DNA of 46,040 bases from Streptomyces antioxidans (GTDB lineage Bacteria > Actinomycetota > Actinomycetes > Streptomycetales > Streptomycetaceae): assembly GCF_000968685.2 (NCBI RefSeq), contig NZ_LAKD02000053.1:1-46040 (forward strand), read 5' to 3'. A model generated the notes under the pieces. That model was not told the DNA's origin, made no database searches, and saw nothing but the letters and a program-made list of their open reading frames with translations. The position numbers and the translations under genes are program-made. This document shows, piece by piece, positions 22,894 through 30,567 of this stretch (position 1 is the first letter of the stretch; the number at the start of each line of letters is the position of its first letter).

Positions 22894-24444
22894 ATGTCCA
22901 GCAATCCGTCCCCCGGCGTCACAACGGCGTTCCTCTTCCCCGGACAAGGCGGCTTCGACGGCGAGGCACTTCGCCGCGCCAAGGAGCGCCATCCCCAGAT
23001 CGGCCGGGTCTTCCAGCGGCTCGACACCGTGACCGAGGAGCTTTACGGCAGCCGCGTCTCCGATGTGCTCTTCGGCGAGCGCGAGGCCGAGCTGCGCGAG
23101 CTGCTCGACAAGGACCCCTGGGCCTCCCAGGTCGCCATCTACGGCGCCGGTCTGGCCGCCTACGAGATTCTCGCCGCCCAGGGCGCCGCCCCCGACGTCC
23201 TGGCCGGGCACAGCCTCGGCGAGATCACCGCCCTGGTGGCGGCCGGGGCCTTCTCGGTCGAGGACGGCGTCCGTATCGTCGCCCAGCGCGTGGCCGTGAT
23301 CGAGCGGCAGGGCGGGGTCGACGGTCGCATGGTGGCCCTGGCCGCGAGCGCCGAGCGCACGCGCAAGCTGCTGGAGCTGGTGGACGAGCCGCTGCTGGCC
23401 GTCGCCACCGAGAACCACGACGAGCAGACCGTGGTCAGCGGCCCCGCCGGGATCCTGGACCGGGTCGTGGCGATCGCCGGGCAGCTGGACGTGGGCGCCA
23501 TCGAGATCGACACCCCCTTCCCCTTCCACACCCCGGCGCTCGCCCCCGCCGCCCCCGAGTTCGCCGCGTACGTAAGGAAGTTGGACCAGGGCCCGCTGAA
23601 CCGCCCGGTGTACTCGCCGATCCTGCAGCGCTACTACGAGCCGGGCGACGCCCTCGCCGACCTGCTGGCCGAGCACTTCACCCGGCCGGTGCGGTTCGCC
23701 GCGGCCGTACGGCACCTGCGGGAGGCCGGTGCCGAGGTGTTCGTGGAGGCGGGCGGGCGCGCCGCGCTCTCCAAGCTGGTCGCCAAGGTGACCGACGGCA
23801 GCTCCGCGGTGCGGTCGCTGCCCACGCTGGCGCTGACCGGCGGGCGGCTGGCGCTCGACACCACCCTGGACGCGCTGCGCGAGGCCGGTCTGGCCGCCCC
23901 CGAGCGCGGCGGGCTCGCCGAGCTGCTGGCCCCCTCGGTGCCCGCGGACGTCTTCGCGGCGTACTGGAGCGAGCGCGGCCACATGGTGCTGGAGCTGGTC
24001 CGCACCGAACTGGACGCCTTCCGCAAGTCCACCGAGGGCCGGGGCGACGAGGCCGCGTCCGTGCCCGCACCGGAGGCCCCGGCAGCCCCGGAGGCCCCGG
24101 CAGCCCCGGCGGCCCCGGAGGCCACCGCGTCCGGTGCGTCCGGTGCGCGGGCCGCAGCGTACGGCCGCGACCAGCTCTTCGGGGAGCTGCGGACCCTCTA
24201 CGCCGAGGCCCTTGAGTACCCCGAGGACGTCTTCGAGGACGAGGTGCAGCTGGAGGCCGAGCTGGGCGTCGACTCCGTCAAGCAGGTCGAGCTCCTGTCC
24301 AGGGTCTCCAGCCGCTACGGGCTGCCGCCGCGCGAGTCCGGCTTCCGGCTGGCCAGCTACAACACCATGGGCAAGATCACCGACTTTGTGCTCCAGCAGC
24401 TCAACGACCAAGGGGCCCACGCAGCGGCCTCCGCCACGGGCTGA
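22894..24444 (+). CDS. Acyltransferase-acyl carrier protein (AT-ACP) subunit of the synthase
   Basis: This is a 516-aa two-domain protein. The malonyl-type AT (about residues 7-320) has the entry motif LFPGQGG, nucleophile Ser107 in GHSLGE and the partner His212 in FPFH, a context nearer to malonyl- than methylmalonyl-specific ATs. An Ala/Pro/Glu-rich linker (about 390-425) leads to a single ACP with the phosphopantetheine site Ser461 in ELGVDSVKQVELL. The DSVKQVE context is like PUFA-synthase and heterocyst-glycolipid-synthase ACPs, although those usually have several tandem copies. ATG 22894 follows GGAGG at 7 nt. The AT would load malonyl onto this ACP, which serves the condensing protein encoded next. 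No phosphopantetheinyl transferase is encoded in the window, so activation in trans is required. Confidence 0.92.
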   Translation: MSSNPSPGVTTAFLFPGQGGFDGEALRRAKERHPQIGRVFQRLDTVTEELYGSRVSDVLFGEREAELRELLDKDPWASQVAIYGAGLAAYEILAAQGAAPDVLAGHSLGEITALVAAGAFSVEDGVRIVAQRVAVIERQGGVDGRMVALAASAERTRKLLELVDEPLLAVATENHDEQTVVSGPAGILDRVVAIAGQLDVGAIEIDTPFPFHTPALAPAAPEFAAYVRKLDQGPLNRPVYSPILQRYYEPGDALADLLAEHFTRPVRFAAAVRHLREAGAEVFVEAGGRAALSKLVAKVTDGSSAVRSLPTLALTGGRLALDTTLDALREAGLAAPERGGLAELLAPSVPADVFAAYWSERGHMVLELVRTELDAFRKSTEGRGDEAASVPAPEAPAAPEAPAAPAAPEATASGASGARAAAYGRDQLFGELRTLYAEALEYPEDVFEDEVQLEAELGVDSVKQVELLSRVSSRYGLPPRESGFRLASYNTMGKITDFVLQQLNDQGAHAAASATG

Positions 24445-24492
24445 AGCGCCCACCCCTCGTCGCAGCCGTCGCAGAAGGAGTCAGTCGTTCCG

Positions 24493-27400
24493 ATGAATGA
24501 CCTCACGGGGAAGGTGGCCCTGGTCACCGGGGGTTCCAAGGGTGTGGGCAAGGCGATCGCGCGGACCCTCGCGGCCCGCGGCGCCGATATCGTCCTCAAC
24601 TACTTCCACTCGCACGACCAGGCCAAGCGCACCAGGGACGAACTGGTGGCGAGCGGCGCCCGGGTCGAGCTCGCCCGGGCCTCGGTGGCCCGGCAGGAGC
24701 AGGTGGACCGGATGTTCGCCGAGCTCGAGGAGCGCCACGGGCGGCTGGACATCCTGGTCAACAGCGCAGCCAACGGGGCCCTGCTGCCCCTGGCCGAGGT
24801 GACCGACGAGGACATCGCCAAGGCCATCGACACCAACTACAAGGGCGGACTGCGCTGCGCCCGCGCCGCGGCCCCGCTGATGGCGCGGGGCGGCGGCGGG
24901 TCGATCGTCACCGTCTCGGCGCTCGGCGGCTCGCAGATGGTGATGGCCAACTACGCGGCCTGCGCCCCCGCCAAGGCGGCCGCCGAGGCGGCCACCCGCT
25001 ATCTCGCCGTGGAGTACGCCCCGCTGGGCATCCGGGTGAACACCGCCTCCGCCGCCATGCTGCAGAGCGAGGTCGCGGACAAGTTCCCCCGGGCCAGGGA
25101 GATGCAGGAGGTGATCGCCAGGGCGACCCCCTTCGGACGGCTGGGCACCCCGGAGGAGTTCGCCGACGTCGTCGCCTTCCTGGCGTCCGACGCCTCGCGG
25201 TGGATCACCGGCCAGGTGGTGCTCGCCGACGGGGGACTGACGCTGGGTGCCGCCCTCATGTCACCGCCCGCGGCGGCCCCCGTACGGGAGGAGACCACAC
25301 CGCGGCCGGAGCCCGTACGGCTCCAGGCCGCCGCCACGACGGCCACCGTCGCCGAGACCGTGGAGGCCCCGGCCCCCGACCTGCCCACCGACGTCCCCGA
25401 CGACGCCATCGCCGTCGTCGGCATGGGCCTGGCGGTCGCCGGGGCGAACAGCCCCGAGGAGTTCTGGAAGCTCCGTACGACCGGTGACGAGCTGTTCGTC
25501 AAGATTCCCCGGGACCGCTGGCGGCACGAGAACTTCCACGCCGCCGACACCGCCGCCGAGGACAAGGCGTACGCCGACCGCTGCGTGTTCATCACCGGCT
25601 TCCAGGCCGCCCCCGGCTCCGTCGACAGCATGGCCGGGGCCGAGGCCGAGGGCGACCACGAGCTGACCACCATGTGGCTGCGCCACAGCCTGGTCCAGGC
25701 CCTGGACGGAGTGCACCACCAGGACTCCGACCGCTGCTCCTTCGTCGTCGGCTACACCCCCGACGGCAGCCAGCACCTGGAAGAGGCCGGGGTGCTGGAC
25801 AGCGTCACCCGGATGACCCACGACATCCTCGGGGACCTGCCGCTGGACGACGGCGAGCGCACCGCCCTCGGCGGCGACATCGAGGCGGCCCTGAACCGCC
25901 GTTACTGGCGCGCCGGTCAGGACCGCTCGCGCTTCCTGCCGCACCGCGTCGGAGAGCTGGCGATGCGCGGTCTGCTGCCGCCCTCCACCGAGCTGCACAT
26001 GGTGGACACCGCCTGCTCCTCGTCGCTGTACGCGATCGACATCGCGGCCAAGGGCCTGCTGATGGGCAAGCAGGACATCGCCGTCTGCGGCGGCGCCTTC
26101 GCGCTCGCGCCGCGCGGCACCGTGCTCTTCTCCAAGCTCCAGGGGCTCTCCAAGCGCGGTGAGGTGCACGCGCTGGACGAGGACGCCGATGGCGTGATCT
26201 TCGCCGACGGCGCCGCGCTGGTCGTCCTCAAGCGGCTCAGCCGGGCGCGTGCCGACGGCGATGAGGTACTGGGGGTGCTCCGCGCCTTCGGCTCGTCGTC
26301 CGACGGCAAGGGCAAGGCCATCTACGCTCCCAACGCCGCCGGTCAGAGCCTCGCGGTGCGCCGCGCCCTGGAGGCGGGCGAGGTCGAGGGCGCCGCGGTG
26401 AGCTGGGTCAACGCCCACGCCACCGGCACCCCGGCCGGTGACCTCGCCGAGTTCACCACGCTGCGGGAGTACTACGGCACCGCCGGGCCCGCCGCGGTGA
26501 CCTCCAACAAGTCCCTGATCGGCCACACCGGCTGGGCGGCGGGCGTGGTCTCGCTCATCGAGAACCTGCTGGGCCTGGCCGAGCACACCATCCCCGGTCA
26601 GTTCCGCTTCTCCAGGCCCCGCGAGGACTTCCGGCTCGCCGAGACCGGACTGGAGATCACTCCCGAGCACAAGGGCTGGCCGGAGCGGCCCGGTGGCCCA
26701 CGGCTGGCCGCGGTGTCCGGCTTCGGCTTCGGCGGCACCAACGCCCATCTGATCGTCTCCGAGCACCGGGCACGCCCTGCCGCCGCGAACGCCACCGCCC
26801 ATGCCACCGACCGGGCCCCCGCGACCGTCACCAAGGTCCCGGACACCGGCAGCCGGGTGGCGATCGTCGGCTGGTCGGCCCATCTGCCGGGGCTGGCGGG
26901 CCGCGAGGAGGTCACCCGCTGGCTGGGCGGCGGTCCGCGCCCCCGCGACAGCTTCGGCGACGAGTACCCGGCGCCGCCGTTCAGCAAGGTGCGACTGCCT
27001 CCCAAGACCATCCGCGCCCTGGACCGCTGCCAGCTGATGATCGTGGAGTGCGCCCATCAACTGCGCGACCAGATGCCGGACTTCTGGCAGGAGCGGGCGC
27101 TCAAGACCGGGGTGTTCGTCGGCCACATGGGCCCGACCCGCGCCGCGATGCTCTACGCCAACCGCTGCTATCTCGACGACATCGCCGAGGCGCTGGGCGA
27201 GCTGGACTCCGACGCCCTGCCCGGGGTCCTGGAGCGGCTGGGCGACCGTGTGCGCGGCATGATCCCGGCCTCCAATGAGGACTCCTTCCCCGGCCAGATG
27301 CCCAACATCATCTCGGCCCGGGTGGCGAACTACTTCGATCTCAACGGCCCCAACATGACGATGGACTCCGGCTTCGCCTCCGCCGTCTCCTCCATCACCT

Positions 27401-30400
27401 CCGCGGGCCGCTATCTGCGCACCGGCGAGCTGGACTTCGCGCTCGCGGGCGGGATCAACGGCAACAGCCTCCCGGAGTACCGGACGCTGATCGGCGGACT
27501 GCTGCCGCCGGAGGCCCGCGAACTCGCCGAGGGCGCCTTCCTGTTCGCCCTGACCACCGAGGAGCGGGCCCGCGCCGCCGGGCTCGAAGTGCTCGCGTAC
27601 GTGGACGAACCGCTCGGCGCCGTCGAGGCGGGGCGCGGGGACGCGGTCGCGGACGAGATCCTGCTGTGCGGTGCGCCCGCGCCCGAACACGCCCGCTACC
27701 TGGGCGCGGCGGGGGGCCTCGCCGTCCTCAGGGCGCTGCACCGGCCCGCGGGGACGGTGGAGATCGCCACCGACGAGAGCGAGGGCGCCGCCGGGGCCCG
27801 GCTCCGGCTGACCATCCCGGGCGACGGCCCCGAGCCCCACGGCCGGGAGTCCGAGGCCCCGAGGTCCCAAGCCCCGGAGTCCCAGGACCGGGAGTCGCGG
27901 GGCCGGAAGTCCGAGGCCCGGGAGGCGGTTCCGGCCGCGCTGCCCGCCGCGTTCACCACCGACGGACGGCTGGCGGACGGCACCCCGCTGCGGGTGCGCC
28001 GCCAGGTGCCCGTCCTGACCGAGCTGCCCGCGCGCACCGTACGCGAGCGTGTCCCGTTCCTGCCCGCCGGGGCCGTGGTGCTCACCGATGCCCCCGAACC
28101 GCTCGCCGCCGCCGCGCCGCCGGACGCGGACCTCACCGTCCTGTCCACGGCGCCGCTCCCGGCCCCGCGCCCCGGCTGGCACCACCTGCCCGAGGTCACC
28201 GAGGAGTCGGTCCGCCGGGCCCTGGCGGGCGCGGGCCCCGGGGTCACCCACCTCAGGGTGGTGGGTGACCTCGGCCGGGCGGCCACAGAAGGCCCCGTGC
28301 CCCTGGACGGCCCCGTGCCCCTGGACGGCCCCGTGTCCACGGACCGCCCCGTGCCCGCCCTCACCGCCCTGCACGACGCGGCCTATCTGGCCCTCCAGCA
28401 CCTCTACGACGATCTGGGTGACCCCGGCTCCTCGGCCGTGGCGCTGCTGCTGGGCGCCGCGCCCGGCGGCACTCCGCACCCGTACACCGGGCTCTTCACC
28501 GGGCTGTGGAAGACCGCGGCCCTGGAGCGCGACGCCTGCCTCGCCTTCGCGCTGTGCACCTCGGCCACCGACCTCACCGAGGCGATGGCCCGCGCCGAGG
28601 AGGAGAGCGCGGCCGAGCGGGTCTTCCCCGCGGTGTTCGACCTCGACGGCGTGCGGAAGGCGTATCTGCTCACCGACGAGCCGAACGACCCGGGCGCGGG
28701 GGCGCCCGCCGTCCTCGGCCCGGACTCGGTCGTGGTGGTCGCCGGGGGCGCCCGGGGCATCACCGCCGAGGTGGTCAAGGCGGTGGCCGAGCACTTCCGG
28801 CCCCGGATCTACGTCCTGGGCAGCAACTCCCTCGACGACCATCCGCCGGAGACGTACCAGGGCAGCGACGAGGAGTTCGCCGCCCGCCGCGCCGGATACA
28901 TCAGGACGGAGCTCGCCCGCCGCGACGGCCGCACCGTGGCCGACATCAACCGCGCCTTCGACCGGATGGTCAACGCCCGCCGGGCGAAGCGGAACCTGGA
29001 CGAGATGGCCGCCCACAGCGGCACGGGCCGGATCACCTACCTCGCCTGCGACATGCGCGACGGCGCGGCGGTGGACCGGGCGATCGGCCGGGTCCTGGAC
29101 GGGCCGGGCCGGATCGACCTGCTGGTCAACGCCGCCGGGCTGCAGCGCTCCGGGCTGATCAAGGACAAGAGCTTCGCCGAGTTCACCTCCATCCGCGATC
29201 TGAAGCTGGACTCCTACCTCCACCTCAAGCGCGCCCTGCGCACCGCACCGCCCCGGCTGTGGTGCAACTTCGGCTCGCTGCTCGGCTACTTCGGGCAGCT
29301 GGGGGAGGCCGACTACGCCGCGGCCAACGACTACCTGGCCGCCGCCGCGACCCACACCGGCGCCACCGACCGGCGGACGGAGGAGTTCACCATCGGCTGG
29401 ACGCTGTGGGAAGGCGTCGGCATGGGCGCCAACGAGCTCACCAAGGCGTACTACGAGCGCGCGGGCTCGTACAGCAACATGGCCATCGCCGAGGGCATCC
29501 ACCACTTCGTCCAGGAGCTCCACGCCCCCGTGCGGCGCCCCTCCGTGGTCCACCTCGGCGACGCCGAACGCGCCACGGTGGAGCGCTTCTACCCCGGCTA
29601 CCTGGACCAGCGGCCCGGGTTCTTCCTGCGCCGACTGGTGGCCTCCGATGAGCGGTCCGTGGTCTACGAGTGCCCCTTCGACCTGGACACCGACGGCTAC
29701 CTGGAACACCACACCGTGCGCGGCGAGGCCACCCTGCCCGGCACCTTCGTCACCGAACTGGCCGCCGAGGCCGCCCGGGCCCTGGTCCCCGGCAAGCGGG
29801 TGATCGCCTTCGAGGATCTGCGGTTCGAGCACTTCCTGCGGGTCTACCGGGACATCCCGGCCGGTCCCCGGCGCATCCGCGCCGAACTGGTGGACAGCCC
29901 CGGGGAGGTGACCGTCGTCCAGGTGCGGATCACCGAGGACGTGGTCGCGCCCAGCGGAGTGGTCCTGGTCAAGGACCGGGTGCACTTCCTGGCCCGGGTG
30001 CTGCTCGACACCGAGGCGCCCACCGCGCCGCGCTGGGAGGAGTGGCCCGCGGGGGAGGAGACCCCGGTGCCCGACCCGTACCACCAGCCCGGCTCCCCGG
30101 TGCGGCTGACCGGCCCCTTCGTCTCCACCACCGACACCCGGATCCACCCCCGGGGCAAGCGCGCCCGCTACGTGCCCGACGTCCCGTCCGGCGACCCGGT
30201 GTGGTCCCGCTTCACCGTGCCGAGCATCCTGCTCGACGGGCTGGCCCGGGTGGGGGTGCTGGACCTGGTCGACGGGCAGCTGGTGCCGGTGGCCGCCCCG
30301 CTGTCGATCCGCCGGATCGACCTGTACGAGGAGATCAGCGACCACGACCTGGCCGCGTCCGGGGAGGACATCGACCTCTTCGTCACCCCGCCCGGCTTCG

Positions 30401-30567
30401 ATCTGACGGCCGACACCATCAGCAACCGCTTTGTGGCGGTCCGGCCCGACGGCCGGATGCTGCTCCAGATGAAGGACATGCGGGCGACCCTCATCGGCCA
30501 TGTCGACGCCGAGACCGGCGAGGCCGTTCCCCTGGAACAGCCACCGGCGGGGGAGGACCGGGAATGA
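24493..30567 (+). CDS. Iterative type I synthase: FabL-like ER - KS - CLF-like - KR - DH
   Basis: This is a 2024-aa megasynthase. (a) Residues 1-255 form an SDR with TGGSKGVGK and Tyr154-x6-Lys161, the spacing and surrounding sequence of FabL-type enoyl-ACP reductases. (b) KS, about 305-760, has Cys508 (DTACSSS), His642 (HATGTPAGD) and His678 (KSLIGHTG), all intact. (c) A KS-like domain, about 788-1060, has Phe961 where the catalytic Cys should be (DSGFAS) and lacks the second-half His motifs; it resembles a chain-length factor. (d) A linker follows with GPVPLD repeats. (e) KR, about 1415-1690, has AGGARGIT, Tyr1608 (YAAAND) and a ~60-residue basic insert. (f) A double-hotdog DH, about 1715-2000, has His1740 (HTVRGEATLPG) and Asp1915 (LLDG). 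It would condense malonyl units and reduce, dehydrate and reduce them fully or partly. No thioesterase domain is seen. It shares an ATGA overlap with the next gene. Confidence 0.9.
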   Translation: MNDLTGKVALVTGGSKGVGKAIARTLAARGADIVLNYFHSHDQAKRTRDELVASGARVELARASVARQEQVDRMFAELEERHGRLDILVNSAANGALLPLAEVTDEDIAKAIDTNYKGGLRCARAAAPLMARGGGGSIVTVSALGGSQMVMANYAACAPAKAAAEAATRYLAVEYAPLGIRVNTASAAMLQSEVADKFPRAREMQEVIARATPFGRLGTPEEFADVVAFLASDASRWITGQVVLADGGLTLGAALMSPPAAAPVREETTPRPEPVRLQAAATTATVAETVEAPAPDLPTDVPDDAIAVVGMGLAVAGANSPEEFWKLRTTGDELFVKIPRDRWRHENFHAADTAAEDKAYADRCVFITGFQAAPGSVDSMAGAEAEGDHELTTMWLRHSLVQALDGVHHQDSDRCSFVVGYTPDGSQHLEEAGVLDSVTRMTHDILGDLPLDDGERTALGGDIEAALNRRYWRAGQDRSRFLPHRVGELAMRGLLPPSTELHMVDTACSSSLYAIDIAAKGLLMGKQDIAVCGGAFALAPRGTVLFSKLQGLSKRGEVHALDEDADGVIFADGAALVVLKRLSRARADGDEVLGVLRAFGSSSDGKGKAIYAPNAAGQSLAVRRALEAGEVEGAAVSWVNAHATGTPAGDLAEFTTLREYYGTAGPAAVTSNKSLIGHTGWAAGVVSLIENLLGLAEHTIPGQFRFSRPREDFRLAETGLEITPEHKGWPERPGGPRLAAVSGFGFGGTNAHLIVSEHRARPAAANATAHATDRAPATVTKVPDTGSRVAIVGWSAHLPGLAGREEVTRWLGGGPRPRDSFGDEYPAPPFSKVRLPPKTIRALDRCQLMIVECAHQLRDQMPDFWQERALKTGVFVGHMGPTRAAMLYANRCYLDDIAEALGELDSDALPGVLERLGDRVRGMIPASNEDSFPGQMPNIISARVANYFDLNGPNMTMDSGFASAVSSITSAGRYLRTGELDFALAGGINGNSLPEYRTLIGGLLPPEARELAEGAFLFALTTEERARAAGLEVLAYVDEPLGAVEAGRGDAVADEILLCGAPAPEHARYLGAAGGLAVLRALHRPAGTVEIATDESEGAAGARLRLTIPGDGPEPHGRESEAPRSQAPESQDRESRGRKSEAREAVPAALPAAFTTDGRLADGTPLRVRRQVPVLTELPARTVRERVPFLPAGAVVLTDAPEPLAAAAPPDADLTVLSTAPLPAPRPGWHHLPEVTEESVRRALAGAGPGVTHLRVVGDLGRAATEGPVPLDGPVPLDGPVSTDRPVPALTALHDAAYLALQHLYDDLGDPGSSAVALLLGAAPGGTPHPYTGLFTGLWKTAALERDACLAFALCTSATDLTEAMARAEEESAAERVFPAVFDLDGVRKAYLLTDEPNDPGAGAPAVLGPDSVVVVAGGARGITAEVVKAVAEHFRPRIYVLGSNSLDDHPPETYQGSDEEFAARRAGYIRTELARRDGRTVADINRAFDRMVNARRAKRNLDEMAAHSGTGRITYLACDMRDGAAVDRAIGRVLDGPGRIDLLVNAAGLQRSGLIKDKSFAEFTSIRDLKLDSYLHLKRALRTAPPRLWCNFGSLLGYFGQLGEADYAAANDYLAAAATHTGATDRRTEEFTIGWTLWEGVGMGANELTKAYYERAGSYSNMAIAEGIHHFVQELHAPVRRPSVVHLGDAERATVERFYPGYLDQRPGFFLRRLVASDERSVVYECPFDLDTDGYLEHHTVRGEATLPGTFVTELAAEAARALVPGKRVIAFEDLRFEHFLRVYRDIPAGPRRIRAELVDSPGEVTVVQVRITEDVVAPSGVVLVKDRVHFLARVLLDTEAPTAPRWEEWPAGEETPVPDPYHQPGSPVRLTGPFVSTTDTRIHPRGKRARYVPDVPSGDPVWSRFTVPSILLDGLARVGVLDLVDGQLVPVAAPLSIRRIDLYEEISDHDLAASGEDIDLFVTPPGFDLTADTISNRFVAVRPDGRMLLQMKDMRATLIGHVDAETGEAVPLEQPPAGEDRE
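28291..28356 (+). repeat. 18-bp tandem repeat inside the synthase gene
   Basis: Two exact 18-bp units (GGCCCCGTGCCCCTGGAC at 28291-28308 and 28309-28326) are followed by a diverged copy (28327-28344) and a partial one to 28356. In frame they encode repeated GPVPLD in the linker between the CLF-like and KR domains. The repeat is likely slippage-prone and variable in length between strains, with little effect on the folded domains. Confidence 0.75.
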
